From NCBI GenBank assembly GCA_013203545.1, contig JABMQA010000353.1, positions 1 through 8,007 on the forward strand: a stretch of 8,007 nt of DNA. The letters run 5' to 3'. Position 1 is the first letter of the stretch, and every line of letters begins with the position of its first letter. Source of the DNA: Bacteroidota bacterium. Lineage in GTDB: Bacteria; Bacteroidota; Bacteroidia; Bacteroidales; 4484-276. The notes beneath the pieces are model-generated. The model saw nothing but the letters and a program-made list of their open reading frames with translations, had not been told where the DNA came from and ran no database searches. Made by a program: the position numbers and the translations under genes. Positions 1 through 6,145 of the stretch are shown here, in pieces.

Positions 1-1
1 A

Positions 2-2464
2 TGGATATCACCTGGACCTGGACCAGATCCTGCTTTCTTTGAAAATTTCGAAGGAACCTGGTTGCCTGCTGGCTGGCTTAAATTGAGTCCTGATGGCGGA
101 ACTGGTTGGGAACCGCTCTCTTTAGGCACAACACCACTCCCAGGTTGGACTGGCGGTGAAGCAACCGCATGTCCCAATGGTGGATCCATGCAGGCATTCT
201 GTACATGGATAACAGGTGGTGCTGCTTCAAATGACCAGTGGCTTATAACACCTCAAATTACAGTAAATCTAGGTGATGTTTTGGATTTCTGGATGGTTTA
301 TTATGAAAATTCCTATGCAGATCATGTTGAGATTCTTATCTCTACTACAGGACAAAACAATACCGCTAACTTCACTACCGTTGTCGATGCAATCGATTTC
401 AATGTTGGTGCAGGAACCGATTGGACCGCCTACTCCTATAACCTGACTGATTTTGTATCCGCAGGAACAGATATTTACATCGCTTTCAGGGAAATGGTCG
501 CTGATAACCTCAACGATGGTAGTGCTATTTCCATTGACAATGTTTATGTTGGTGCAATGACTGATAATCTGTCGGTAGGCAACATTCAGCCAGTTACCAC
601 CAAATCAAATACAACAACACAGGTGGTTGAAAAGGATTTAAATTATGTACATGTTCCGAGTACCTATGTTGCTGAATCAACACGTGGCCTGCTCGGATTT
701 AATGTTTACAGGAACAGTGCACAGATCAACACTTCTTTAGTATCAGCAACAGAATATACGGATGAAAATCTATTGTCAGGTGCCTACAATTATTATGTGA
801 CTGCCGTTTATGATGAAGGTGAATCAGCGCCATCCAATATTTCAACAGTCTATGTTGAGGAACCACAACATCAATTTGACCCCACATGGACAACCCCATA
901 CAACCCAATGACCTTCTACATTCTCGATGCCATTATTGACGAAATTCCATTACAGACAGGGGATGAAATCGGGCTATTTGATATAGATCCCAACAACGGT
1001 GAAGAAGTCTGTGTTGGCTCCAGTGTTTTGACAGAATCATTGGGTGGAGGAAATTACCTCGAAGTTATTGCCTCAATGGACGATGGCTTTATTCCGGATC
1101 AGGCCAATGGATTTACACCTGGTAACCCCATCATCTACAAGTTTTGGAATGAAACCACAGGTGTGGTTGAAAATATCACTGCAAGTTACCCCTATCCGGG
1201 TTATGATGAAGTGTACACCTCCCAGGGAACAGCCTTTGTTGAGCTCAACGGAACACTGGCCATCACCCAAACCATCGATCTGCAAACCGGCTGGAACATG
1301 ATGTCATTCCGCGTTCAGCCGGAAGAATGGAATATACTCAATATCGTCCAGCCACTGATTGATGATGATATGCTATATAAAGTGTTGGATGAGGCTGGTG
1401 GAAGCATTTTCCATCTGCCATTCCCACCCCCCAATGGACAATGGTCAAACACCATTGGTAATATGGCTAATACTGAGGGTTATTACATCAGGGTAACAGA
1501 TAATGCTCAGCTTTCGCTGGAAGGATTTGTTGTTGAAACACCATTCGACATCCCTTTGGCCGAAGGGTGGAATATGATCAGCTATCCCCGCGAACAGCCA
1601 CAAAATGCGCTGGATATAGTCCAACCTTTAATAGACGCAGGAATACTTTATAAAGTAATTGATGAATCCGGTGGTACAATTTTTCATTTGCCCTTTCCGC
1701 CTCCCAACGGGCAGTGGAGCAATACAATTGGCAATTTTGAAAGTGGTAAAGGATATTATCTGAGGGTAACTGATGATGCAATTTTAACGATAGATGAACC
1801 AACAGATGGCGCAACTTTAGTCCCATTAGGAAAATCAAAATCTGAAACAAGTTTCTTCAACCCTGTTTGGGACAACAATCCATACATGCCAATGCACATC
1901 ATTATTGAACCCTCAGATATTCTTCATAGCGGTGATGAGGTTGGTGTATTTGATGGTGAGATTTGTGTAGGCTCTGCTGTTTATGATGGAAATCTACAAA
2001 ATCCTATTATCATTACCACTTCAATGGATGACCCTGGAACTGATGAGATTGATGGCTATATTGAGGGAAATCTTATTGATATCAAAATATGGCAAGTGGT
2101 TAACTCATCTATTGCAGAAGATTTCTTTATAGGGTTTCATAGTGGTAATATGTGTTTTGAAGAATTTGGTACTTATATCGGACAGATAGAGGTACTGACA
2201 AATGAAGAATTACAAAATAGGAACAACAATATTGTGCAAATTCTGCCTAATCCAGCAAAAGGAAACTTTTTTGTTCATGTAGATATGGAGATATCTGACA
2301 AAGGGTTTATAAGTATTTACATGATAAATGGACAGCTTATTGAGAAAATAGTTTTAAACAAGAATAAGACTAAAATCAATATTAGCAATTTGGAAAAAGG
2401 GATGTACCTAATTTTTATTGAATCCTCAAAAATAAATATAAAACAAAAGCTCATAATTAATTAA
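2..2464 (+). CDS. T9SS-secreted multidomain surface protein, 5'-truncated by the window (choice-of-anchor J / FN3 / GWN repeats / T9SS sorting domain)
   Basis: The frame is open from base 2, so the true start lies upstream. The TTG at 62 falls inside a domain and should not be taken as the start. In order: a Pro/Gly linker (2-34); a cleaved-adhesin/choice-of-anchor J domain (about 35-553) opening FFENFEGTW and containing SNDQWLITPQI and SAISIDNVYVG; an FN3-like domain (about 677-862; LGFNVYRN, YNYYVTAVYDEGESAPSN); a GDEIG module (875-1252); two GWN repeats (1271-1801); a second GDEIG module (1856-2197); and a type A T9SS sorting domain (about 2231-2461; ILPNPAKGNFFV, ISNLEKGMYLIFI). The family role is export across the outer membrane by T9SS, sorting-domain removal and cell-surface attachment. 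Cleaved-adhesin domains also occur in gingipain and HagA adhesins, so an enzymatic N-terminus could lie outside the window. The last ~300 bases are much more AT-rich than the rest. The specific function is unknown. Confidence 0.93.
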   Translation, partial: WISPGPGPDPAFFENFEGTWLPAGWLKLSPDGGTGWEPLSLGTTPLPGWTGGEATACPNGGSMQAFCTWITGGAASNDQWLITPQITVNLGDVLDFWMVYYENSYADHVEILISTTGQNNTANFTTVVDAIDFNVGAGTDWTAYSYNLTDFVSAGTDIYIAFREMVADNLNDGSAISIDNVYVGAMTDNLSVGNIQPVTTKSNTTTQVVEKDLNYVHVPSTYVAESTRGLLGFNVYRNSAQINTSLVSATEYTDENLLSGAYNYYVTAVYDEGESAPSNISTVYVEEPQHQFDPTWTTPYNPMTFYILDAIIDEIPLQTGDEIGLFDIDPNNGEEVCVGSSVLTESLGGGNYLEVIASMDDGFIPDQANGFTPGNPIIYKFWNETTGVVENITASYPYPGYDEVYTSQGTAFVELNGTLAITQTIDLQTGWNMMSFRVQPEEWNILNIVQPLIDDDMLYKVLDEAGGSIFHLPFPPPNGQWSNTIGNMANTEGYYIRVTDNAQLSLEGFVVETPFDIPLAEGWNMISYPREQPQNALDIVQPLIDAGILYKVIDESGGTIFHLPFPPPNGQWSNTIGNFESGKGYYLRVTDDAILTIDEPTDGATLVPLGKSKSETSFFNPVWDNNPYMPMHIIIEPSDILHSGDEVGVFDGEICVGSAVYDGNLQNPIIITTSMDDPGTDEIDGYIEGNLIDIKIWQVVNSSIAEDFFIGFHSGNMCFEEFGTYIGQIEVLTNEELQNRNNNIVQILPNPAKGNFFVHVDMEISDKGFISIYMINGQLIEKIVLNKNKTKINISNLEKGMYLIFIESSKINIKQKLIIN
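875..1252 (+). repeat. GDEIG module, copy 1 (gene 1, divergent)
   Basis: This is a ~126-residue beta-rich module beginning FDPTWTTPYNPMTFYI, with GDEIGLFD, then EEVCVGS, ASMDD, a GF-TPGNPI segment and KFWNE. The same order (W..NPY/NPM, GDEIGVFDG, CVG, TSMDD, hydrophobic W) recurs at 1856-2197 and 5479-5823. It is the most divergent of the three copies and lies before the GWN pair, whereas the other two lie after it. I know such modules from Bacteroidota extracellular proteins but not an established function for them. Confidence 0.7.
1271..1801 (+). repeat. Tandem GWN repeats a (1271-1549) and b (1550-1801) in gene 1
   Basis: Two consecutive units of 93 and 84 codons each run L..GWNM.S, a QPLID..(M/I)LYKV segment, the 18-residue string IFHLPFPPPNGQWSNTIG, then a GYY.RVTD.A.L strand. 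Unit a has one extra residue after GWNMMSF and a linker GFVVETPFD leading into unit b. They appear to be a divergent version of the GW.(I/L)(S/P) tandem domains common just before T9SS sorting domains in Bacteroidota. A binding or surface-attachment role is inference only. Confidence 0.85.
1856..2197 (+). repeat. GDEIG module, copy 2 (gene 1)
   Basis: This ~114-residue module begins FNPVWDNNPYMPMHI, followed by GDEVGVFDGEICVGS, then NPIIITTSMDDPGTDEIDGY and a hydrophobic DIKIW strand. Its first ~75 residues are strongly similar to the equivalent module at 5479-5823 in the deiminase gene. The second half, up to the GTYIGQIEV end, has diverged. It links the GWN pair to the sorting domain. Confidence 0.75.
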
Positions 2465-2540
2465 ATTTCATAGAGTTTTTGTGTTAAAAATCTAAATAAA
2501 CTATTTAAAAAATGAAGGCAATTCTAATCTCTCAGGGGTT

Positions 2541-2617
2541 AGTTTCCCGCAGCTTGCTGCGAGTAAAAAACTTATTCCTTAGAGATACCCCAACTGCTTG
2601 CAGCAGGGTAGTTCATT
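2541..2617. repeat. REP-like imperfect palindrome pair
   Basis: Hairpin 1 is CGCAG-CTTG-CTGCG (2548-2561). Hairpin 2 is CTGCT-TGC-AGCAG (2594-2606), with outer arms TACC (2586-2589) and GGTA (2607-2610), followed by GTTCATT. The layout resembles degenerate copies of the palindromic CCCCGCAGCTTGCTGCGGGG type of intergenic repeat that I associate with REP-associated transposase (RAYT) systems in Bacteroidota and other genomes. That link is from memory. No transposase lies in the window. Neither hairpin is followed by a T run, so a terminator is less likely. Confidence 0.45.
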
Positions 2618-2633
2618 CGTTACGGTACATATG

Positions 2634-2641
2634 TAGATTTG
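2634..2641 (+). promoter_or_regulatory. Candidate Bacteroidota -7 promoter element (TAGATTTG)
   Basis: TAGATTTG matches the Bacteroidota sigma-ABfr -7 consensus TAnnTTTG exactly. No clear TTTG -33 box stands 19-21 bases upstream; the nearest candidate at the right spacing is GTTC at 2611-2614. Transcription would start near 2648, giving a leader of about 128 bases before the deiminase ATG. A weaker 7-of-8 match, TATCTTTC, lies at 2684-2691. The assignment rests on a short motif. Confidence 0.35.
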
Positions 2642-2775
2642 TATATGGAATATATTTTTAACTTATGGTCAATCGAATTTTATTATCTTTCGGGCATGAT
2701 TAATAATCAAGACAAGATAGATTAAATTTACGACCAATATTGATCAGAAAAGGATGATTTTTAAAATCAGTCATT

Positions 2776-5700
2776 ATGAAAACATTTATTTTCAGAATTT
2801 TAATATCGTTATTAGCAGTATTCCTCTTTGTTACAAACATTTCTCAAGCGCAGCAGTTCAAAACAACTTTTAAAAAACCATCCCTCCAGCACTGGATGAC
2901 TCCCGAAGAGGCAAAGCTCAAACACCTTATCGGAAAAGATAAAGATCCCACCGATCCACCTGATGGCCCTGTTACCAACATTGCAGAGTTTGACAGGATG
3001 CAGTCGGTTTTAATTGCATACTCCTTCGGCATTTCTTACCAGCTTATTGCGGCCATGTCGCAGGAATGCAATGTTACCACAATTGTTGCCAGTAGTAGTG
3101 AACAAACATACGTAACAAACCAATACACCAACCAGGGTGTTAACATTGGAAACTGCGACTTCATCATCGCTCCGTCCGACAGTTACTGGACCCGTGATTA
3201 CGGTCCATGGTTTATTTTCGATGGAAATGATGAATTGGGAATTATGGACTTTACTTATAACAGGCCACGTCCCGGCGACAATGCCATCCCTTCAAAGGTA
3301 GCACAGGAACTGGGTATTAACCTTTTTGAGATGGATATAGAAACTGCCGGTGGAAACTACATGACCAACGGCATGGGTATTTCCTCATCTTCAGATCTTA
3401 TTTACGAGGAAAACCCCGGATATTCCCACGATCAGATAAAACAGATTTTTGAAGATTACCTGGGGATTGAAGAATACCACGTCGTTCCGGACCCCAACAA
3501 CACCTACATCGATCACATCGACTGCTGGGGAAAATTTTTGGACATCAACAAAGTGCTCATCAGATCGGTACCTACCAGCCACCCTCAATACGATGAAATT
3601 GAAGCAACCGCAGCCTACTATGAGGCACAGAATTCATCCTACGGAACACCCTTTGAAGTTTACAGGGTTTACACACCCAACGACCAGCCTTACACCAATT
3701 CACTTATTCTGAATGAACGGGTTTTTGTTCCCATTACCGGCTCACAATGGGATGACGATGCCATTGCTTCTTATGAAGAGGCAATGCCTGGCTATGAAAT
3801 TCTCGGATTCACCGGATCGTGGCAATCAACCGATGCCCTGCACTGCCGCACCAAGGGTGTTGCCGACATGGGTCTGCTTCATATAAGGCACGTAGCATTA
3901 ACTGGCGACCAGCCCGTGCAGGCAGAATATGAAATTTCAGCTATCATAAAAACATTCAGTGGGCAACCTGTTTACAACGATTCTGCCATTATTTATTATC
4001 GTGTAAACGGATCTGGCTGGCAAATGTCGAATATGACAAACACCTCAGGGCAAACCTGGAGCGGAACCATTCCCGGCGCCGGAAGCGGTAGCCAAATTGA
4101 GTATTATATTTATGTAGCCGATGAATCGGGAAGAAGGGAAACACATCCTTTGATCGGTGAACCCGACCCACATGCATTTTTTGTTGGTGAACAGGCCTTT
4201 GCACACATCTCTGTATATCCGGATGCGCTGAATGCAGCCGCACCGGTTGGGGGTAGTGATATTATTTCTTTCACAATTACAAATATCGGAGAAATTGCGC
4301 TGAACTTTTCAATTGAAACAAATACCGCTGTTTACGGCCAGTCACAGTACATTGTACCTGACAGTCCATCAGCCAGTAGCTGGGATTATAATACCTTTAA
4401 CGAGTTGGGGTGGACCGAACTCGAAATAACCGAATCAGGCGAAATTGGCGGTTTTGAAATTGACTACACCTGGCAATCAGATAACTGGCCTGAAGAAGGC
4501 AGTTTTATTGTAGAATCTCCACAAGGCACCATCGGCATCATTGCAGTGGGCACCCCATCAGGAAACTATTCTGTTGACCTCTCTGATTTTAATGATGAAG
4601 ATATGAATGGCACATGGAAAATTTGGATTGAAGACACCTATGGTGATGGTGGTCACCAGGCTACAAATATTACAGTTACAATCACCAACATCATCAGTGA
4701 GGTATCCTGGCTTTCTGTATCACCAGCTTCAGGAGCGGTTGCTCCTGGCAACACTGAAACAGTTATAACTACATGTGACGCAAGTGACCTGGAACAAGGA
4801 ATACATGAGGGAGCACTCTTTATCACCTCCAATGATCCGGATTACCCTGTTGTGGAAATCCCGGTTTTATTCATTGTATCGTCTTACTTTAGTCAAATGT
4901 TGGAATTGCAAGCTGGCTGGAACATGATGTCATTCCGGGTTCAGCCTGAAAACTGGAATATGCTTGATATCGTCCAACCGCTGATTGACAATGATGTACT
5001 TTACAAAGTAATGAACGAAACCGGAGGAACCATATTCCACTTGCCTTTCCCGCCACCTAACGGCCAATGGTCGAACACCATCGGTGACATGGCCAATACG
5101 GAAGGGTATTACATTAAGGTTACCAATGACACACAGTTACCTCTCCAAGGATTTGTTGTTGAAACACCTTTTGATATTCCTTTAAATGAAGGATGGAACC
5201 TCATCAGCTATCCATGTGAGCAACCTCAAAATGCACTGGATGCTTTACAACCACTTATCGATCAGGGATTGTTGTACAAAGTAATTGATGAAGCAGGTGG
5301 TACGATCTTCCATTTGCCCTTTCCGCCACCCAACGGACAATGGAGCAATACGATTGGCAATTTTGAAAGTGGGGAAGGGTATTATGTAAGGGTAACAGGT
5401 GATGCAGTGTTAACATTGAATGAATCCCGGTATGGCTCATCTTTGGCATCACCGGCAAAAACGAGAATTGAGACTATCTATTACCAGCCCGTTTGGAACA
5501 ACAATCCCTACATGCCGATGCACATTATGCTTCAACCCGATGAAGCCTTACAACCCGGCGACGAAATTGGGGTTTTTGATGGTGATGTTTGTGTGGGAGC
5601 CACAACATTTGATGGAGATTTGAACAATCCTATTATTATTACAACTTCGATGGATGATCCGGATACACAGGAAATTGAAGGATTTTCTCCAAATCATCCA

Positions 5701-6090
5701 ATAACTATTATAATCTGGCCAGGTGAATATCAAGGTCTTGCCAAAGATTTAACCGTTGAATACCATTCATGTGATCAACGATTTAATCCCTTGGGATCCT
5801 ATGTGGGACAAATAATAATGCAACTAACTGGCTTATTGTCAAATGAAAGCGAATTAAGTGTACGCATAATACCTAATCCCGCAAAACATATTGTCACTGT
5901 GTATTTAGACGACAGTGTGTTTACACAAGGGCTCATCAATATCTTTAAAATTGGTGGCCAACTCTATCATACCTGTGAGTCTCAAGGTAAAAAAACAGAG
6001 ATTGATGTAAGCAATTTTCCAATGGGTGTTTATATTGTCAATGTCGAAACAGACAATGGGAGCTATAATTTACGCTTGATTAAAAACTAA
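2776..6090 (+). CDS. Secreted peptidylarginine deiminase (PPAD-like) with P-domain-like, GWN-repeat and T9SS sorting modules
   Basis: This enzyme is predicted to hydrolyse arginine to citrulline plus ammonia on peptides outside the cell. It has 1104 residues with a signal peptide at 1-25 (cut before Q26). The catalytic domain (about 60-372) closely follows P. gingivalis PPAD: W138 and D141 in SYWTRDYGPW, R163/R165 in YNRPRPGD, Y244/H247/D249 in YIDHIDCWGK, N308 in QPYTNSLILN and C357 in TDALHCRT. These match PPAD W127, D130, R152/R154, Y233/H236/D238, N297 and C351. The two arginines clamp a C-terminal arginine carboxylate in PPAD. An IgSF domain follows (378-473; GRRETHPLIGEPDP), as in PPAD. 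The protein then exceeds PPAD (556 residues): HYDIN/BACON-like halves (475-517, 643-703) around a P-domain-like region (540-637), GWN repeats (708-884), a GDEIG module (902-1016) and a T9SS sorting domain (1028-1104; IIPNPAKH). No Shine-Dalgarno precedes the ATG, as usual in the phylum. Automated annotation may call it agmatine deiminase; the signal peptide, Ig domain and R163/R165 argue against that. Confidence 0.95.
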   Translation: MKTFIFRILISLLAVFLFVTNISQAQQFKTTFKKPSLQHWMTPEEAKLKHLIGKDKDPTDPPDGPVTNIAEFDRMQSVLIAYSFGISYQLIAAMSQECNVTTIVASSSEQTYVTNQYTNQGVNIGNCDFIIAPSDSYWTRDYGPWFIFDGNDELGIMDFTYNRPRPGDNAIPSKVAQELGINLFEMDIETAGGNYMTNGMGISSSSDLIYEENPGYSHDQIKQIFEDYLGIEEYHVVPDPNNTYIDHIDCWGKFLDINKVLIRSVPTSHPQYDEIEATAAYYEAQNSSYGTPFEVYRVYTPNDQPYTNSLILNERVFVPITGSQWDDDAIASYEEAMPGYEILGFTGSWQSTDALHCRTKGVADMGLLHIRHVALTGDQPVQAEYEISAIIKTFSGQPVYNDSAIIYYRVNGSGWQMSNMTNTSGQTWSGTIPGAGSGSQIEYYIYVADESGRRETHPLIGEPDPHAFFVGEQAFAHISVYPDALNAAAPVGGSDIISFTITNIGEIALNFSIETNTAVYGQSQYIVPDSPSASSWDYNTFNELGWTELEITESGEIGGFEIDYTWQSDNWPEEGSFIVESPQGTIGIIAVGTPSGNYSVDLSDFNDEDMNGTWKIWIEDTYGDGGHQATNITVTITNIISEVSWLSVSPASGAVAPGNTETVITTCDASDLEQGIHEGALFITSNDPDYPVVEIPVLFIVSSYFSQMLELQAGWNMMSFRVQPENWNMLDIVQPLIDNDVLYKVMNETGGTIFHLPFPPPNGQWSNTIGDMANTEGYYIKVTNDTQLPLQGFVVETPFDIPLNEGWNLISYPCEQPQNALDALQPLIDQGLLYKVIDEAGGTIFHLPFPPPNGQWSNTIGNFESGEGYYVRVTGDAVLTLNESRYGSSLASPAKTRIETIYYQPVWNNNPYMPMHIMLQPDEALQPGDEIGVFDGDVCVGATTFDGDLNNPIIITTSMDDPDTQEIEGFSPNHPITIIIWPGEYQGLAKDLTVEYHSCDQRFNPLGSYVGQIIMQLTGLLSNESELSVRIIPNPAKHIVTVYLDDSVFTQGLINIFKIGGQLYHTCESQGKKTEIDVSNFPMGVYIVNVETDNGSYNLRLIKN
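4198..4884 (+). other. P-domain-like module nested in a HYDIN/BACON-type Ig-like module
   Basis: Codons 475-517 (4198-4326; ISVYPDALN, DIISFTITNIGEIALNFSIE) read as the first half of a choice-of-anchor D/BACON-like domain. Its usual continuation, SWLSVSPASGAVAPGNTETV with LFITSNDPDYPVVEIPV, appears only at codons 643-703 (4702-4884). Between them, codons 540-637 (4393-4686) resemble a proprotein-convertase P domain: SFIVESPQGT, FNDEDMNGTWKIWIED and GDGGHQATNITVTI. The reading frame is intact throughout. Confidence 0.6.
4897..5427 (+). repeat. Tandem GWN repeats a (4897-5175) and b (5176-5427) in the deiminase gene
   Basis: The order and lengths are the same as the pair in gene 1 (93 and 84 codons). 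Ungapped hand alignment of the two 177-residue pairs gives about 142 identities (80%). Both units contain IFHLPFPPPNGQWSNTIG unchanged. Unit a aligns best with unit a of gene 1 (GFVVETPFDIPL linker, MANTEGYY) and unit b with unit b (NFESG.GYY), so the pair existed before it was shared between the genes. Confidence 0.85.
5479..5823 (+). repeat. GDEIG module, copy 3 (deiminase gene)
   Basis: This ~115-residue module begins YYQPVWNNNPYMPMHI, with GDEIGVFDGDVCVGA, NPIIITTSMDDPDTQEIEGF and a TIIIWPGE strand, ending GSYVGQIIM. It sits between the GWN pair and the sorting domain exactly as copy 2 does in gene 1. Its function is not established to my knowledge. Confidence 0.75.
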
Positions 6091-6145
6091 AACAATAGAT
6101 GTTTTTCTACAGAATACAAATCCATAATTCATTAAAATAACTAAT

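Larger units (their letters stand above)
2465..2775. other. Intergenic region between gene 1 and the deiminase gene
   Basis: This 311-bp gap holds two short GC-rich hairpins (2548-2561 and 2586-2610) in an otherwise very AT-rich stretch, and a TAnnTTTG match at 2634-2641. No tRNA, small conserved gene or classical hairpin-plus-T-run terminator is visible. A 49-codon frame at 2512-2661 reads through the hairpins and shows no recognisable protein features. Confidence 0.7.

Noticed and set aside
62..64. TTG as the start of gene 1
   Set aside because: The frame is open upstream to base 2 and already encodes the beginning of the choice-of-anchor J domain (FFENFEGTW), so the gene is truncated by the window.
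2512..2661. 49-codon ATG frame between gene 1 and the deiminase gene
   Set aside because: It reads straight through the REP-like hairpins, has no recognisable domain or signal, and overlaps the candidate promoter.
2776..3900. Annotation of the second gene as agmatine deiminase
   Set aside because: The fold family is shared, but the signal peptide, following IgSF domain, T9SS tail, and close match to PPAD around every active-site residue, including R163/R165, favour a peptidylarginine deiminase.
1271..5427. Spaced repeats as a possible CRISPR or transposon signature
   Set aside because: The repeats are in-frame protein modules of 84-93 codons with synonymous divergence, not short identical DNA repeats with spacers or transposon ends.
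6089..6105. AAAACA-ATAGA-TGTTTT hairpin right after the deiminase stop, followed by a short T run
   Set aside because: The 6-bp stem has a single G-C pair, too weak to call an intrinsic terminator, although it leaves co-transcription with the protease unproven.
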